DNA of 64,000 nucleotides, from the NCBI GenBank assembly GCA_030544215.1, contig JARZZO010000014.1, positions 16,588,234 to 16,652,233 on the forward strand, read 5' to 3'. The notes below the pieces were generated by a model. That model did not search any database. It was given only the letters and a program-made list of their open reading frames with translations, and was not told the origin of the DNA. Numbering within the stretch: the first letter of the stretch is position 1; each line of letters opens with the position of its first letter. The position numbers and the translations under genes are program-made. Origin of the DNA: Zantedeschia hybrid cultivar. Lineage: Eukaryota; Streptophyta; Magnoliopsida; Alismatales; Araceae. Shown piece by piece: positions 12,880 to 28,000 of this stretch.

Positions 12880-13066
12880 CAGCGAGTGCTGTTACCCCTC
12901 CAACCGTACGGTAGAAAAGACCTTCCGCTTCTGTTCATCTCCCTCGCTTCCGCTCACTCGGTCGGGGAGTCGGGACTCCGAAGCCGGTTCGGAAGCCCGC
13001 ACCTACGCGCCCCTCCGGCGCCCTCTTCACATGAGGGGGATCGCCTGAAAGGGTTCTCTCCTTGGA
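12880..13066 (+). promoter_or_regulatory. Proximal promoter / 5' UTR of HDA9
   Basis: The AT-rich intergenic DNA changes at about 12890 into GC-rich leader-like sequence that runs to the HDA9 ATG at 13067. A CT microsatellite (about 13108-13130) follows exon 1 inside intron 1. No clear TATA box is visible close to the start, as is common for housekeeping plant genes. The transcription start is not determinable by reading. From 12730 to 12880 nothing specific is seen. Confidence 0.4.
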
Positions 13067-16000
13067 ATGGCGTCCAAGGACAGGATCGCCTACTTCTACG
13101 ACGGTGCGCTCTCTCTCTCTCTCTCTCTCTCCGCGCGCACACGGAACACACACCCCAAGTTTCGGGTGCCCTTTCTTTCCCTGATATGGAGGCATCGTCT
13201 CTGGGCGCACAAGGCCTCTTTTCCCCAGGGGTTTCCTCTGATTCACATGGGTTGGCTTTTAGATAACCCGGCGAGCCGCTGCAACTTTGCAGTGTAGCTC
13301 CCGAATGAAATTGTTAGTCATCATAATTTCAGCAATTTCATGTCTCGACGCACATTTACACGTAACAGCAACAGCAGGTGGAATTTGTAGCCCAGTGTTC
13401 AGATTTTCTAGCGGTTCTTGCATGACTAATGGCAACTGGTGGAACCTAGGGTACGGTATCACAAGATGTGGAGACCATAGTTGTCAAGGCAGTAAGGCGA
13501 GGCGACCGCCTAGGCGTCTCTCAGTCGCCCAGTTGATATAATATATTTAATATTAAACTAATACGACATTAATATAAAAATATAAAGAAATAGCACTAAT
13601 ATGACATTAATAAGAAAACTAACGGGTAATCTACTGGATTGAAGTGTCCAAATTAAATATGTGCCTAAAAATAGTTAAAAAGTGATATTTCATAATAAAA
13701 AATACTAATTCAGATGTTTGTCAACTTATTCTCTCAAAATCTGCAATATAATGCTCACAACAACAATATATATGACGTAATAATGTAAAACCAATAATAA
13801 AAAACATTATCACCAACCAAAAACGAAGTTTCATAATAAAATACTGCTAATTGGATGAAATATCCAAAGAATGAGAGCCTCAAAATGGATCAGCAGGTCT
13901 AACGCGGGTGCCTTTGGGCCTGTGGAAATGCGGCCCAGCACCTAGCGGAGGGAATTCCGCCTTGGTGCCCAGGTGACGCCTAGGCTGCGCCTTGGCAACA
14001 GTGGTGGAGACTTCAAAATTTAGATGTGATGTCTACCTTCAGGTTCAAAAATGAAAGGCCGAGGAAGTGTTGGGGTATTCGTCAAGGCCAGGAATTCAGT
14101 ATTATAGATGAATGTGTCAGAAAAGATTTGGGGAATAAAATAGATTTCTGATGCAAAAAAACAATCCAAAATAAAATAATAGGTATCTTGTGGGGTAGAA
14201 GATGCATGTGGAACTATTGCCTTCAAAACACATTCTATCCCGTGCAGTTAAAAAATGCGGCTTGTCAGACATCCTATTCCCAAGGTACATTCATGCCAGC
14301 TATTTTTATCTCTGAGGTTGCACCAGTTGACATTAGAGCCAAACATGATTGGAACTAACATCAGATAGGGAATAGAAAAGAAGGAAGAAACCAAAGAAAT
14401 TCTCCCGTTTCAGAAAGCATATATGTGGCTATTTAGTGTGTTGACTTTTTTTTTGAGGGTGTGTTTAATGTGTGGACTTGAAAGAAGGAAAAGAGTATAT
14501 CTTTTTTCTTGCTTTGAGAGAGATGCTCATGTAAAAGGTTGGGAAGCTCTGAAGAGAGAGTTTCTTTCTCTAAAAGTTGGGTTAGTTCATAATGATTACA
14601 TGAGTCACACAAGATCTTCATACTGACGACTAGACAAAAATGAACTTAGTGTTTCACGTGTCATACAGACTATATGGTAGCAAAACTCAATACGAACAAC
14701 AAATAATACTTGCATCATTACTTATACTTGTATTATTACCAACCTTGTAAGATATGCACCGAGCATGCTCATTATTAACAAAAACAACATAATGAATAAT
14801 TCAATTAAGATTATTATCCCATTGTTTTTGTTGCTGTTTCCGGAGATGTAGGTAATGTATACTTTGGTCCAAATCATCCAATGAAGCCACATCGCCTCTG
14901 TATGACACACCACCTTGTTCTCTCATATGGACTCCACAAGAAGATGGAGATATATGTTAGTCATATAAAGTGGTTTGTTTTTCAGTAATGTGACTCATCT
15001 ATTTCTTTGCATTGATATTCAAGTCACATTGCTAATCTTTCTTCCACAAATGTAGCGACCACACAAGGCATATCCTGTGGAGCTTGCCCAATTTCACTCA
15101 GCAGATTACGTGGAATTTTTGCACCGGATTACTCCTGACAAGCAGCATCTGTTTGCAAATGAATTAGCAAGATGTATGAGTGAAAACCATAGCCATTTTT
15201 CTTCTCTATGCAAAACCTTTTGTCGTGTTTGAACGCCAATTACTACATGATTCTCAAATGACTTCGTGAGTTAAGCTACCAATGATTTGCTTTCTGCCCC
15301 TAAATTCAATTATATCCTATTTCTAGATATTGTTATACCAATGTCTGCTCCGAAAAAAAGATATCTACTTAGCTCTAAGGTCACGCCGCATGTAAAGAAC
15401 TGTCCAAAATTCATGAAATGCATCCTGATTCCATCTGTTTATTGCTGTTTTGTCTTCCAATTTTTGCTGCTGAATATCTAATTCTGCAGATAATCTTGGA
15501 GAAGACTGCCCCATATTTGAGAATCTGTTTGAGTTCTGTCAAATTTACGCCGGTGGCACACTAGGTAATTACAACTTTCATCGCAGAAAATCATTTGCCA
15601 TGTAGGATTCTAGTTTAATTATGGAGCTACTCTTTTAGATGCTGCACGGAGGTTGAACAATCAATTGTGTGACATTGCCATAAATTGGGCTGGTGGCTTA
15701 CATCACGCAAAAAAGTGTGAGGCATCTGGCTTTTGTTACATCAATGATTTGGTTTTGGGGATTCTGGAGCTTCTCAAGTATCATGCCCGAGTTCTATATA
15801 TTGATATCGATGTGCATCATGGAGATGGAGTTGAAGAAGCCTTTTATTTCACGGACAGGTAAAGTAATTACCATTATGTTTCCAGATGTTTCATGTAGTA
15901 AAATGCACAAGATAGCATTGATTTGTTCGAAGCAGGATAAACTTTTCTTCTTTTATACTTCTATTTTAATAGTCCAGCACATTTCCTGGGCAAAAGGTCA

Positions 16001-19000
16001 CTTCAGAATATTCCCTGGATAGCACAGTTGTGCTTATAGCTCTAGCATTCAGATATTCAGTCGCAGAACCTCTACTTTATTTTACAGGGTGATGACTGTT
16101 AGTTTTCACAAATATGGCGATATGTTCTTTCCTGGAACAGGGGATGTTAAGGTAACTAATTTCTGCTGTTTTCTTTAGTTTAATATCATTTTTGAGATAG
16201 AGGAGGATTTTAATGCGGTTGACGAGCTGAATTCTTCTAGACTGTAAAGATGTTAAAATCCTATTTATTGAGTTATCATTTGTTACCTTGCATTCATTTA
16301 TGGATTTGAATTCTAGGAGACATTGGAGAGGGGTGGAGGTTGTGAATTCTATTTCTTTAGTCATGTCCTTGATGCCTTTCTCAGTACGTGCATCTGGCGC
16401 ATTCTAATACCTGTGCATTTATCGCAAAATAGAAGTTCCGTTCGATAACAAAAGTGCCGACGGGTTCAACAATTTGTTTTCACATGTTTTATAGGAAATA
16501 GGAGAAAGAGAGGGAAAATATTATGCCATAAATGTTCCACTCAAGGATGGAATAGATGATAACAGTTTCACTCGCCTGTTCAAAACGGTAAGTTCAAATG
16601 GACAGCCTTCTCATGCAACATCATAAATCCCACAAGAAGACTATTCATGTTGTTCATAATTACTGTTCATGTTGAGCACATCCTAAGACTATTTTTTATT
16701 GGCAGATTATTGCCAAAGTTGTCGAAACATATTTACCAGGTGCTATAGTTCTCCAATGCGGTGCTGATTCACTTGCTGGGGATCGCCTGGGTTGCTTCAA
16801 CCTGTCTATTGATGGTGCTTGTTTCTCTCTCACTGTTTTTCTAATTACCATTTATGTCTTGATCCTTATACGGAAATATTCCAAGCAAATATGTACATGA
16901 AAAATGAAGTTTCTCTCTTCAAGGAGCAAACTTTTGTACGTAATAACCTTCTACCAGCATCTTGAAGGTATTGGGAACAAACATGTTTAATTATTCCATG
17001 TGCAAGAGCCTAAAGCTTGCCATGGCCTTTTGTTGCTCCCATTCATTATCAGGAGTGTCAGCCGTGGGGTTTAGAAATTTATGCTTTATATGGTATTTGT
17101 CATAGTTACATGGTTACACATATCTGATCAGGTTTAACATAGGACAAGGTGTCTTTGACAGTGTTAGAAACTTGGGACTTGTGAAGCCTCTTATATAATA
17201 AATTATTGGTTGACTTTTTACTTTTTCATGAATGGAAATGCAATCATCTTACACTTACATGAAAATCAATTCCCCGATGTTAGCAGAAGGTTATTCATGA
17301 GCATGGTGGCAAAATAGTTATGCTCCTTATTCTGGAGACAATAAACTGTTCCATGTTTTGAAAAACCACTTGATCATACTCAGGACTTTGGGGTAAGGAT
17401 GGTTTATTCTAAATCAGTTGATCAAAAGAAATGTAAAAGTGGCAAAGTAGGAAGGTAAAAATTAGGAAAAATTGCAAGAAAAATAGGAATTTTGGGGAAG
17501 GCTCATTTCTCTCCATCTTATTCTTCCCTGCTTCTTAGCAGGCCATGATTTGGCTTTCTTATTTCACTTCTAACACAGCTGTGAACAGGTTGGAAATGGT
17601 GTTTCCATTTTCTATTACTGACATTTTCTATTGGAGGCAGAAGCAGGAACGGAAACACACATCTGAATATGAAATCAGAAACAGATGTGGGACCAGATAG
17701 TTTGATTCCTTGAAAACATATTGAATTTTGTATTTATTCCAAAAGATGGGCCCGTGACTGGTCAGTCCTTGTGATTCTATGGGCTGATTATTGGAGCCAG
17801 CCATTAAGGCAACCACTACCATCTTGGGGGATGAGTGGTCAGCGGGTTGGCTTCCCTTTTGGGACTAAGCAGGATGGAGCCTCTCCTCTAGGTTTGTCTT
17901 GCTGCACATGTGGAGAAGCTCTGTCCTTCTGTCAGAGGGAGGAGTTCCCATCTCTCTGTAAAATAACTGCCAGTGTTGCTCTGTCTTCACTCAACACTAG
18001 TGGCAGCGACCTCATCGCTTGAGCATAAGTGTTCGAGCGTTGCGGGCCGGCCCCTTTTCAAGGGATCTTAAATTTAAAAAATTTGTGTTCATTAAAAATT
18101 AATATAAATACAATCAGAATATATATCGAAAAGTAGATGTGGAAAATGAGTGTTTCATTTCTGCAGCTAGTGGTTACGAGAGGGTTCAGGGAAGCTTTGG
18201 TTTTGGTGATAGAAATGGCATGTGTGATGTCATTCTTGACTTCGCTATTGCATATGATCTAATAATTGCAAATACTTATTTCAAAAAGAGAGATGAATAT
18301 TTAATAACTTATAAAAGTGGAATGCATAATAGTCAAATCGATTATTTTCTTATTTAAAAAGTTGATCGATCATTATGTAAAGATTGTAAAGTCATACCTT
18401 GGGAGAGTCTAGCCCCTTAAATAGGATTTAGTGATGGATGTTTATATTCAAAAGTGGAAGAGAAAGGATGTAGTGAATAATTGCTCTAAAATTAAATGGT
18501 GGAACTTAAAAAAGAGAGAATCTAGATGCTTTTAAAAGGTACCTATTAAAAGAAAATATATGGGATTTTGAGGGAGAAATTAACATAATATGGAATAGAA
18601 TGGCTAATTGTATAAAAAGAATAGCTATAGCAATCTTAGGTGAATCTAAAGGTAAAATGGTTCTTAGAAAAGAGACATGGTGGTAGAATATTGAAATTCA
18701 AAAATACATTAACAATAAGCGAGAATGCTTTAAAGCATGGCAACTCAACTCAACTTAACTCAACCAAGCGTTAAGCCCAAATAATTAGGGTCGGCTATAT
18801 GTATTCTCTGTTTCCACTCTAAACGATTTTGGGCTACTTCTTCTGAAAGGTTTAAAGCCTCAAAGTCATATTGTACATCTTCCAAGTTAATTTAAGTCTA
18901 CCCCTTCTTTTCTTCTCCCCCCCCCTCTCTCCTAATATACTCTGCTTTTCTAACTGGAGCCTCCCTAGGTCTACGCCTAACATGTCTAAACCATCTTATC

Positions 19001-22000
19001 CTTCTCTCAATTTGTCTTCGATTGGTACCAATCCCACATTTTTTCTAATATACTCATTACGAATTTCATCTAGCCTAGTATGTCCGCACATTTATCTTAA
19101 CATTCTCATCTTGACAACACTCATCTTGGAGACATGTTGTCCCTTCATCGCTTGACACTCGCTACTATACAATATTACAGGTCTTATCGCTGTATGGTAG
19201 AAATTTTCTTTCAGTTTGTTAGGATTTTGCGGTCACACAAGATTTCCGTGGCAAGTCTCCACTTCACCCATCCTGCTTTAATCCTATGGCTAACATCTTC
19301 ATCTCACCCGCTGTCTTCTTAGAGGATCGAACCAAGATATTTGAAATGGGTGCTTTAGGGTATTGCCATCCCATCCAAGTTAACTCTCTCTTTTTCGTCC
19401 ATCCGACCTTCACTAAACTTACAATGCATGTATTATGTTTTAGTTCTACTTAACATAAAACCCTTAGACTTTAAGGTGCTCATCTAAAACTCTAGTTTTC
19501 TATTAACTTCCTCTTGCGTCTCATCTATCAACATCTGTAAACATCATATACCATGGAATGTTCTCTTGTATATCCTTTGTTAAACCATCCATAACTAATT
19601 CGAAAAGGTAAGGACTTACTGCTGATCTTTGATGCACTCCAACGGAAATGGGAAAATCTCTTGTTTTCCCTTCAATCGTGCGGACATTAATAGTTGCTCA
19701 TTCATACATGGCTTTTAATACTTGTATGTACCTAATAGATATCCTCTTGCATTCCAACATCGACGACAAGACATCTCTTAGAACTTTATCATAGGCTTTC
19801 TCTAAATCGATGAATACCATATGCAGACCTTTCTTCATATCTCTGTATTTCTCTATCAAGCTCCTAATGAGAAAGATAACTTTCATAGTTGATCGACCCG
19901 GCATAAAGTCGAATTGGTTGACGGAAATAGTTGTGTCACAACGTAAATGATGTCCTGCAACTCTTTCCCACAGCTTCATAGTATGCCTCATGAGCTTAAT
20001 TCCTCTATAATTTGAGTAGTTATAGATGTCTCATTTGTTTTTAAAAATAGGTACAAGAGTGCTCTTCCTCCGTTCATCTGGCATTTTCTTAGAGTTTAGG
20101 ATCTTGTTAAATAGTCGGGTCAACCATTCCACTCCTACATCTTCTAAATATTTTCACATTTCAATAGAAATTTCATCAGGGCCGTAAGCTTTACCTACTT
20201 TTATCTTCTTCAATGCTTCCTTGACTTCCGAAAATCTAATCCTCATAGTATAGTTTACATTACGCTATGTTGTACATTCTATGCCCACTATGTTTCCACT
20301 ATGATTGTCATTAAAAAGATTGTCGAAATAGCTTCTCCACCTTTCTCTGATGTCCTCATCTTTCACTAAAATCTTTCCTTCACTATCCTTGATGCACCTA
20401 ACTTGGTTAAGATTCTGACATCTTTTCTTTCTTATCCTTGTCAATCTATAAATATCTTTTTTCCTTTCCTTGATTTCAAGTTTCTCATACATCTTTTCAA
20501 AGACTTGAGCTCTTGTCCGACTAACATCCTTTTTTGCTATCTTGTAATGTTCATAAGCCTCATTATTATCACACTTTGACAATCTTTTATACCATTCTCT
20601 TTTACTCTTTACTGCCTTTTGTACCTTCTCATTCCACCATCACCTCTCCTTCACAGGTGGGCCATATCTTTTAGACTCTCCGAACACTTTTTCAACTATT
20701 TCTCTAATCTTTGAGGTCATATCTATCCACATAGTATTGGTCTCTAAATCCCTCTTTCAATCACCTATATTGAGAATTTCATTCTTAAACATCACTTGCT
20801 TCATCTTTTTTAATTCTCACCACCTTGTTCTAGCAACACTCTTCCTTCTAAACATATACGACCACCTCTTGATCTTACTATTTATGACTACTAACTTGTG
20901 TTGACTAGTTAAGGCCTCTTCGGGGATAACTTTGCAATCCTTGTATAAAGTGCGATTTATTTTTCTTGTGAGAAGGAAGTCAATTTGGCGTCTATTTTGT
21001 CTACTTTTAAAGGTCGCTAAATGAGATTTCTTTTTTATAAAGTGAGTATTTGCCAGTATAAGGTCGTAGGCCATAGCAAAATCGAATATGTTTTTTCCCT
21101 CCTCATTTCTAGTCTCAAAATCAAAATCTCCATGAACCTTCTGATTATCATGACGTTCACTTCCTACATGCCCATTGAGGTCTCCACCAATAAAGATATT
21201 ATCTTCATTTGGTATGTTCTGTATAAGGTCATTCATATCTTCTCAAAATCTCTGTTTACTCTTACTATTTAATCCAACTTGTGGAGCATATGCACTAACT
21301 ATATTAATCGCATCTCCCTCTATAATTAATTGCACTAGGATAATCCTATCTCATACTCTCCTCACCGTTACGACTGCATTCTTCAAAGTCTTATCAATAA
21401 TAATACAAACCTATTCTTATTTCTCTCCTTTCCTGTATACCACAATTTGTAGTTTGTACTTCCCACTTCTTTACTTTTCTCTCCTACCCATTTAGTCTAT
21501 TGAATGCAAGTTAATATTGACTTTTCTTCTCTCCATAGTGTCAACAAATTTCATCAACTTTCTTGTAAGAGACCCTATATTTCAAGAATCTACTCTGACC
21601 TCTTCTCAATATGCACTTTCTTAGAATTCTTTCTATAGTAACATCTATTATTCTGTAAGCTTGTCCTGTGTCCTATTCTCTGTTCGGTTCCATGGATTAG
21701 TTTCTTTACCCATACTTGTCTATGATGTAGGAACCCTTGCTCATTTAACATCACATCCGGACGCCGACGTGGTGTGTCGCTTGCGGGGAATGCCCTCAAA
21801 CTTTGCCTATTTCTCACTACACCTGGACTCGGTGCAGTGTGTTGTAAGTAGAGGACGTCCCAACGTTAATTTTGATTGAATCCATATCATGAGATATGAC
21901 AAGATTTTTATGCTGGCAACCTACCGCAACCTTCCTCCTTTATCCGGGTTTGGGACCGGCTAAGCACAAGAGGCTCATACTTAGGTTGAGTTTAAGGTTT

Positions 22001-25000
22001 TTGAGGAACTATATCATAAGTTGGAAACTCGAGAAAGTGAAAAAGATATATTTAGACTTGTAAAATTAAGAGACAAAAGGAGTAAATATTTTAATCATAT
22101 TAGATGTATTAAGAGCGGTGATGGTAGGGTTCTAGTAAATGATTGTGAGATTAAGAAAAGATAGAAAGTTTATTTTGAGAAATTGTTAAATGAGGATCAA
22201 TTCAGAAGCTACCCTTGTGAAGAAACTAATGACTCCAGCAGACAAATTAATTATCATTACATTCGACATATTAGATTTTCAGAAGTTGAAGATGCTATTA
22301 AAATGATAAGAGTGGGTAAGGCCTTTGGACCAGATGAGATATCTATCGAAGTTTCGAAAAATATAGGTAATATATATATATATATATTAAGTGGCTAACT
22401 TGACTTTTTAATAAGGTTTTAAAAGAAAAGAGAATGTCAGATGATTGGAAAAAAATATTGTGGTTTCCTTCATTAAAAATAAATGAGATATTCAAAATTG
22501 TAATAATTATCGTGGAACTAAATTCATGAGCCACACTATGAAATTTTGGGAGAGAGTAGTAGAGAAGCATCTCATACGTGTTACTAGTGTTTCAGAAAAT
22601 CAATTTGGGTTCATATCCAGTAGATTTACTGCAAAAACTATTTTCATGTTGAGACAATTGATGGAGAAATATTGAGAGATGAGGAAAGATTTATACATGG
22701 TTTTCATTGATTTAGAGAAAGCTTATGATCGTATAACTAGAGAGCTAATTTAGTAGACTTTAGAGAAGAAGATAGTATCGAAATGTTATATCCATGTGAT
22801 TAGAGATATGTATGAGAGGGCTTTTATTAGCGTAAAGTCTATTGTCGAAGAGACGTCTGAGTTCTCTGTTACTATTGGACTACATCAAGGGTCAACTTTA
22901 AGTTCTTATCTCTTTACTTTAGATATGTATGAAGTTACCAGACTTACATGATGGCATGCCTTGGTGTATGTTATTTATCGATGATATTGTTTTGATTGAT
23001 GATGATATTAAGAATTTGAATGATAAATTAGAAGAATGGAAGTCTGCTTTGGAATCCAAAGGCTTTATGATTAGTCGAACTAAGACATAATACATGAAAT
23101 GTAATTTCAGTAATAGAAATGTTAATCAAGTATATTCAGTCACTATTGAAGGTCAAATTATTCCTAAAAGTAGCAACTTTTGATATTTAAGATCTATTAT
23201 TCAAGATAATGGAGAGATCCAAGAAGATGTCACTCATAGAGTTAAGGCAGTTTGGTTGAAGTGGAGAAGTACATCTGGAGTCGTTTGTGATCGGCGGGTC
23301 TCTTTAAAACTTAAAGGTAAATTTTATAGGACAATTGTGAGACCTGCTATGTTATATGGTTTTGAGTGTTGGGCTGCGAGAAAAGATCATTTGCACAAAA
23401 ATGTGTTGCTGAGATGAGGCTGTTAAGGTGGATGTATGGTAAGATTAGAAAAGATAGAATTAGGAATGAATATATACGTAAGGATTTAGGTGTAGCTCCT
23501 ATTGACGTTAAGCTTAGGGAGAATATGTTGTGGTGGTTTGGCCATGTACATCGTCGCTCAAGTTTAGCACTAGTTAAGAGGTGTGATAGAATTAGAGTGG
23601 AGGAGGGTAGAAGACATCGAAGAAGATCTAAGATGAGGTGGTTAGATGTAGTTAGAAAAGACATGACATTGCTGTGTTACCTCAAGTTTGACATTTGATA
23701 GATTAAGATAGGGAGACAAGACTCATGTAGCTGATTCCAAATAGATGGGTTACGGCTTTGATGATGATGATAATGATGTTTTTTTTTTTCTTTTTGTGTG
23801 TGTCAGAAATAGAAAAAAATGTAAAATTATTGGATGCCATTTCCAAAATATTGGAAAAGGGTTGGAAATCAGTAAACTGACATAACTTTTACAGCCCTAC
23901 TTCCAACAGAAAAGGGGGACCCAAATGTTCTAGCTAAAAAACGGTAAATTCAGATTGCAATCAACCAGTTTGTTAGGACTAGATCTGGCCAAAAGTCAGG
24001 TCAATGTTGCAGTCTTTGGGACCAGCAACGTCAATTTCATGTCTAGCTTCATGATTAAAATGTTGTCATACATGGATACTCTCATTGCTAAAAGACATGT
24101 TACCATATATTTCATTCTAAAGGCAAGAGGTTGAATTTCTGCATGTTACCAACATCGTGCTTCAAGCTTGGTGGAACCGTAGCTTCAGCATGTAGAGACA
24201 AGGATGGCAGTACCGGTACCGGTACCGGTATCGGTGGGTACCGGTACCGGTACGTACCAGTCCGGTACCGGCCCAAAACTAGTTTGGTACCGGCCGGTAC
24301 CGGCCCGGTACCGGTTGGTACCCACGGTACCGGTGCCGGCCGATACCGGTACGTACCGGCCGGTACGTACCGGTATCGGCCGGTACTGCCATCCATGTGT
24401 AGAGAGGATCTTGACATTTAAGAAACAAACATGGGAACAATGGATTTATGTGAGCTATTTACTAATTTTCTTTCATTGTTATTTTTTTGAAAGTGGATGG
24501 TACCAAAATTGTATTAATAGTAAAAAAAGGGGGATGTACAAGTATACTTGCAATGTACTTACAAAACCCCGTGCACAAAAAACACCAAGACGGTGTAATA
24601 TCACCCAATCCTTACCCACCTCCCAAGGGAATCAGAAGTGCCCCCTTTATAGAAAGCCCCCGTCCAATCCCTCACTCGATTACAAATGAAAGATGCCATC
24701 CTCTCAGGTACAAGAACTTCATTTTTGAAGATTCTCCTATTCTTTTTGCCCCATATGGCCTATATTATAGCATGAAGGATCAGCCACCAAAGTCTGTTGA
24801 TCCTCTCTTGGGAAACACGATGAGATCCAAGAGAGAAGAATGTCTCCCACTGAAGAAAACTGTGGAGCCGTCATAACTGCCTTGTGAAAGACCATCTGCC
24901 ATACCTTTAAGGAGAAATAGCAACTCGCAAAGAGGTGATCAATACATTCCTCCTCATCTAGATAGAGGACACGTGGTAGACATATTATGCATAAAGTGTG

Positions 25001-28000
25001 CCAACCTATCACGAGTGGGAATCCACCTGTGACTCGCTTTCCATACGAGGACCTTCACCTTTAGGAAAGTCATGGGCTTCCACACCTGGCGCATGAGAGA
25101 GTCTCAAACCTCCATCAACAATAACCAAATAAGTAGACCGAAGGGAGAAGTTCCCATTTGAATCACATCCCCAAGCAAGGTTTGCCGTATCGTACCGGAT
25201 CAGGCCGACTCGTCCGAGGCGACTCGTATATGGGCCGACCCGATCTACTGGCACGGACTGAGTCGGACTAGATCGTACCGTCTCAATATAGTCATACATA
25301 CATAATGACTTATTTTAGATTGATAAGTAAATCACACTTTTATATGAATTAATAGAGTATCTTTCTCTAAAATATAATTTAAACTTATTATTTTTTATTA
25401 ATTTTTTTAACAAAAACTCATCGACTTGACTTGTGCGACTCGTGCGAGTTGGATCGGTATCGTACTGTATCTTAGAAGATCTGATCCGATCCAAATCAAC
25501 AAGTCGGCGAACCTTGTCCCCAAGTCCACCAATCTAGATGGGTGGTAAGAGAGAAGCCCTAATAGTCGAAGGAGCTGCTCACATTCCTCCATCTCTTCAT
25601 CTATGATTTTTCTTCTAAAAGTAGGTCCACACACCCCGCCACTATCAAAAACATCCATCGCCAATGCCATAGGATGGGCTGCAATACCAAACAGTCTAGG
25701 GAATTTATCACAAAGAGCTACACCGTCACATCACTTGTCAGACCAAAAGAGACAACTCTGACATTGCCAAGGATCATCTGTCTACCTGCCTGAAGGATGT
25801 CAAAAGAAGACAAGATGCCCTTCCACACATGTGACATGTTACAAAAAGAAGTAGGCCACAAATCCCAAGATCTAGCCGAAGGATAGTAGAGTTGTCAGAT
25901 GATGTCTACCCATAACCCGGAGATAGACGTGCCAATTTTCCATAACCATTTGTTAAGTATTTCTAGATTGAATTCCTCCGGGCTTTTGCCCCCCATTCTC
26001 CTTACTCTTACAGACTCCCAGCATATGTCATGCCCTCCTCTCTTTGCAGCATCATTTCCTTTCTATAAGGAACAACTCTTGATAGCGTCCAGCTTCCTAA
26101 GGATCCGTTTTGAAACCTTGAATATGGAGGAAGTAAATAGGAAGGCTGTCCAAGTTGGAATTACGTAGCATCAATCTGCCCCCATAAGAAAGGAGTCTGC
26201 CTTTTCCACCTGCCATCCTTGAATTAAACTTTTGGACCACTCTGTGCCAATCTCTGATCCTCAAAGCCCCTGGAGGGAGAGAGGGGCAGAGCCAACTGAT
26301 GGGGAACTCCACAACCTGGCAAACAAGGATAAGACCAGCCCTTTGGAGGGGTCTATGATCCATATTCACTCCAATAATATGATTCTTACGGAAATTTAGT
26401 TGAAGACATGAAACCTCATCAAGCCACTCCAAAATGAGCCTAGCAGTGAACAACTAATCCTCACCCTTTGAAAAGAAAAGGACGGTATCATCAACATGTT
26501 GCAAGTGGGTGATTTGTCTACCAAATGTAGCCAACCTGAAGCCAGAAATAGGCCCTGCAGACTCAGCCCTTGCCCACATTCTACTAAGTATATGTGCCAC
26601 CAATACAAACAAAAGAGGTGAGAGCGAATCTCGCTATTGGAGAACGCTACCACTATGGAAGAACTGGATAGGTTCCCCATCCACAAAGACTGCAAAAGTA
26701 GCAGATGATATACATAGCCCTGATCCAACATACACACACCTCACCAAAGCCCATCTTCCGAAGGATCCGAAGAAGGCATCCCCAATTGACTCTATCATAA
26801 GCCTTTTCAAAGTCCAACTTGAGTACAACACCCTTTCTTTTCTATACTTTCGTAGCATGAATGCTCTCATATGCCACTAACAAGGTCTCATGAATCTTTC
26901 TCCCCTTGTTGAAAGCACCTTGGTTCCAAGAGACTAATCTCTCCACCACCCTCTCAAGTCTCTAAGCCAACACCTTGACGAGGATCTTGTACACCCCATT
27001 TAGGAGACTGATGGGTCTATAATCTGAGAGGCAATTAGCTCCTACCTTCTTAGGGACGAGGATGATGAAAGTCTTATTAATACTACCTAGATAAGATTTC
27101 CGTTCCTAAAGTTCCACCAGAGCTTGCAGCAAATATCTTTCACCACCGTCCAACAATGCTGGAAGAAAAACATGGGGAAACCATCGGGTCCAGGGGCCTT
27201 ATCCCCGGCAAGGCAGAAGACAACTCTACTAATCTTGTCCTCAGAGAAAGGGGCAGAAAGCTCTACCATATCCTCCTCCCCCAACCGAGGAAGTAGATTC
27301 TCAAAGATGGTAGGCCTCCAGGTGTCCTCCTCAGAAAAGACGGAAGAGTAGAAGCTCTGCACATGACTCCTAATGGCCTTTGGGAGAGTGATGAGGCTCT
27401 CACCATCCTGAAGGCTCGAATAAAGTTCACCCTTCTCCTGCCTGAAGTAAGCTTCTAAAAGTAGGTTGTATTATCCCCTTCTTTAAGCCACCTGTCTCCA
27501 GACCTCTGCTTTCAGAAGATCTCTTCTTTGATAATTATTTGTTCATATTCAGCTTTCACACTGTTCCTCAGCAATATGTCTTCCTCATCTAGCAACCCTG
27601 CTTCTTCAAGAGCATCCAGACCACACAATTGATCAAGGATCCTGCTCTTAGCCTCCTTGCCAGGGAGTGACCTGTTGGCACCCCAACCAATGAGATAGTA
27701 GGCCAATGGTTGTAGCCTGACATTGCATTTTCATTGTTATTACTTTTTGTAACATTTTTGGCTGTTCTGACATGGCAATTTTGTCCTACTGGATTGACTG
27801 ATCTACTGTATTTGATCTGATCAGGACTAAAAGTCAGGCCTGCTTGATTATGTTACATTAGGTTACACGATTTGAAGTAGTGACCATTGTATGGTAATGG
27901 TAATGATGATGATGATGGTGATAATAATGGTGAGTTAAAGATTTTAAAATAATTTTGGTGTTGCGCTAAATGAAGTCAGGTGATCTGATCATGTCAAGTG

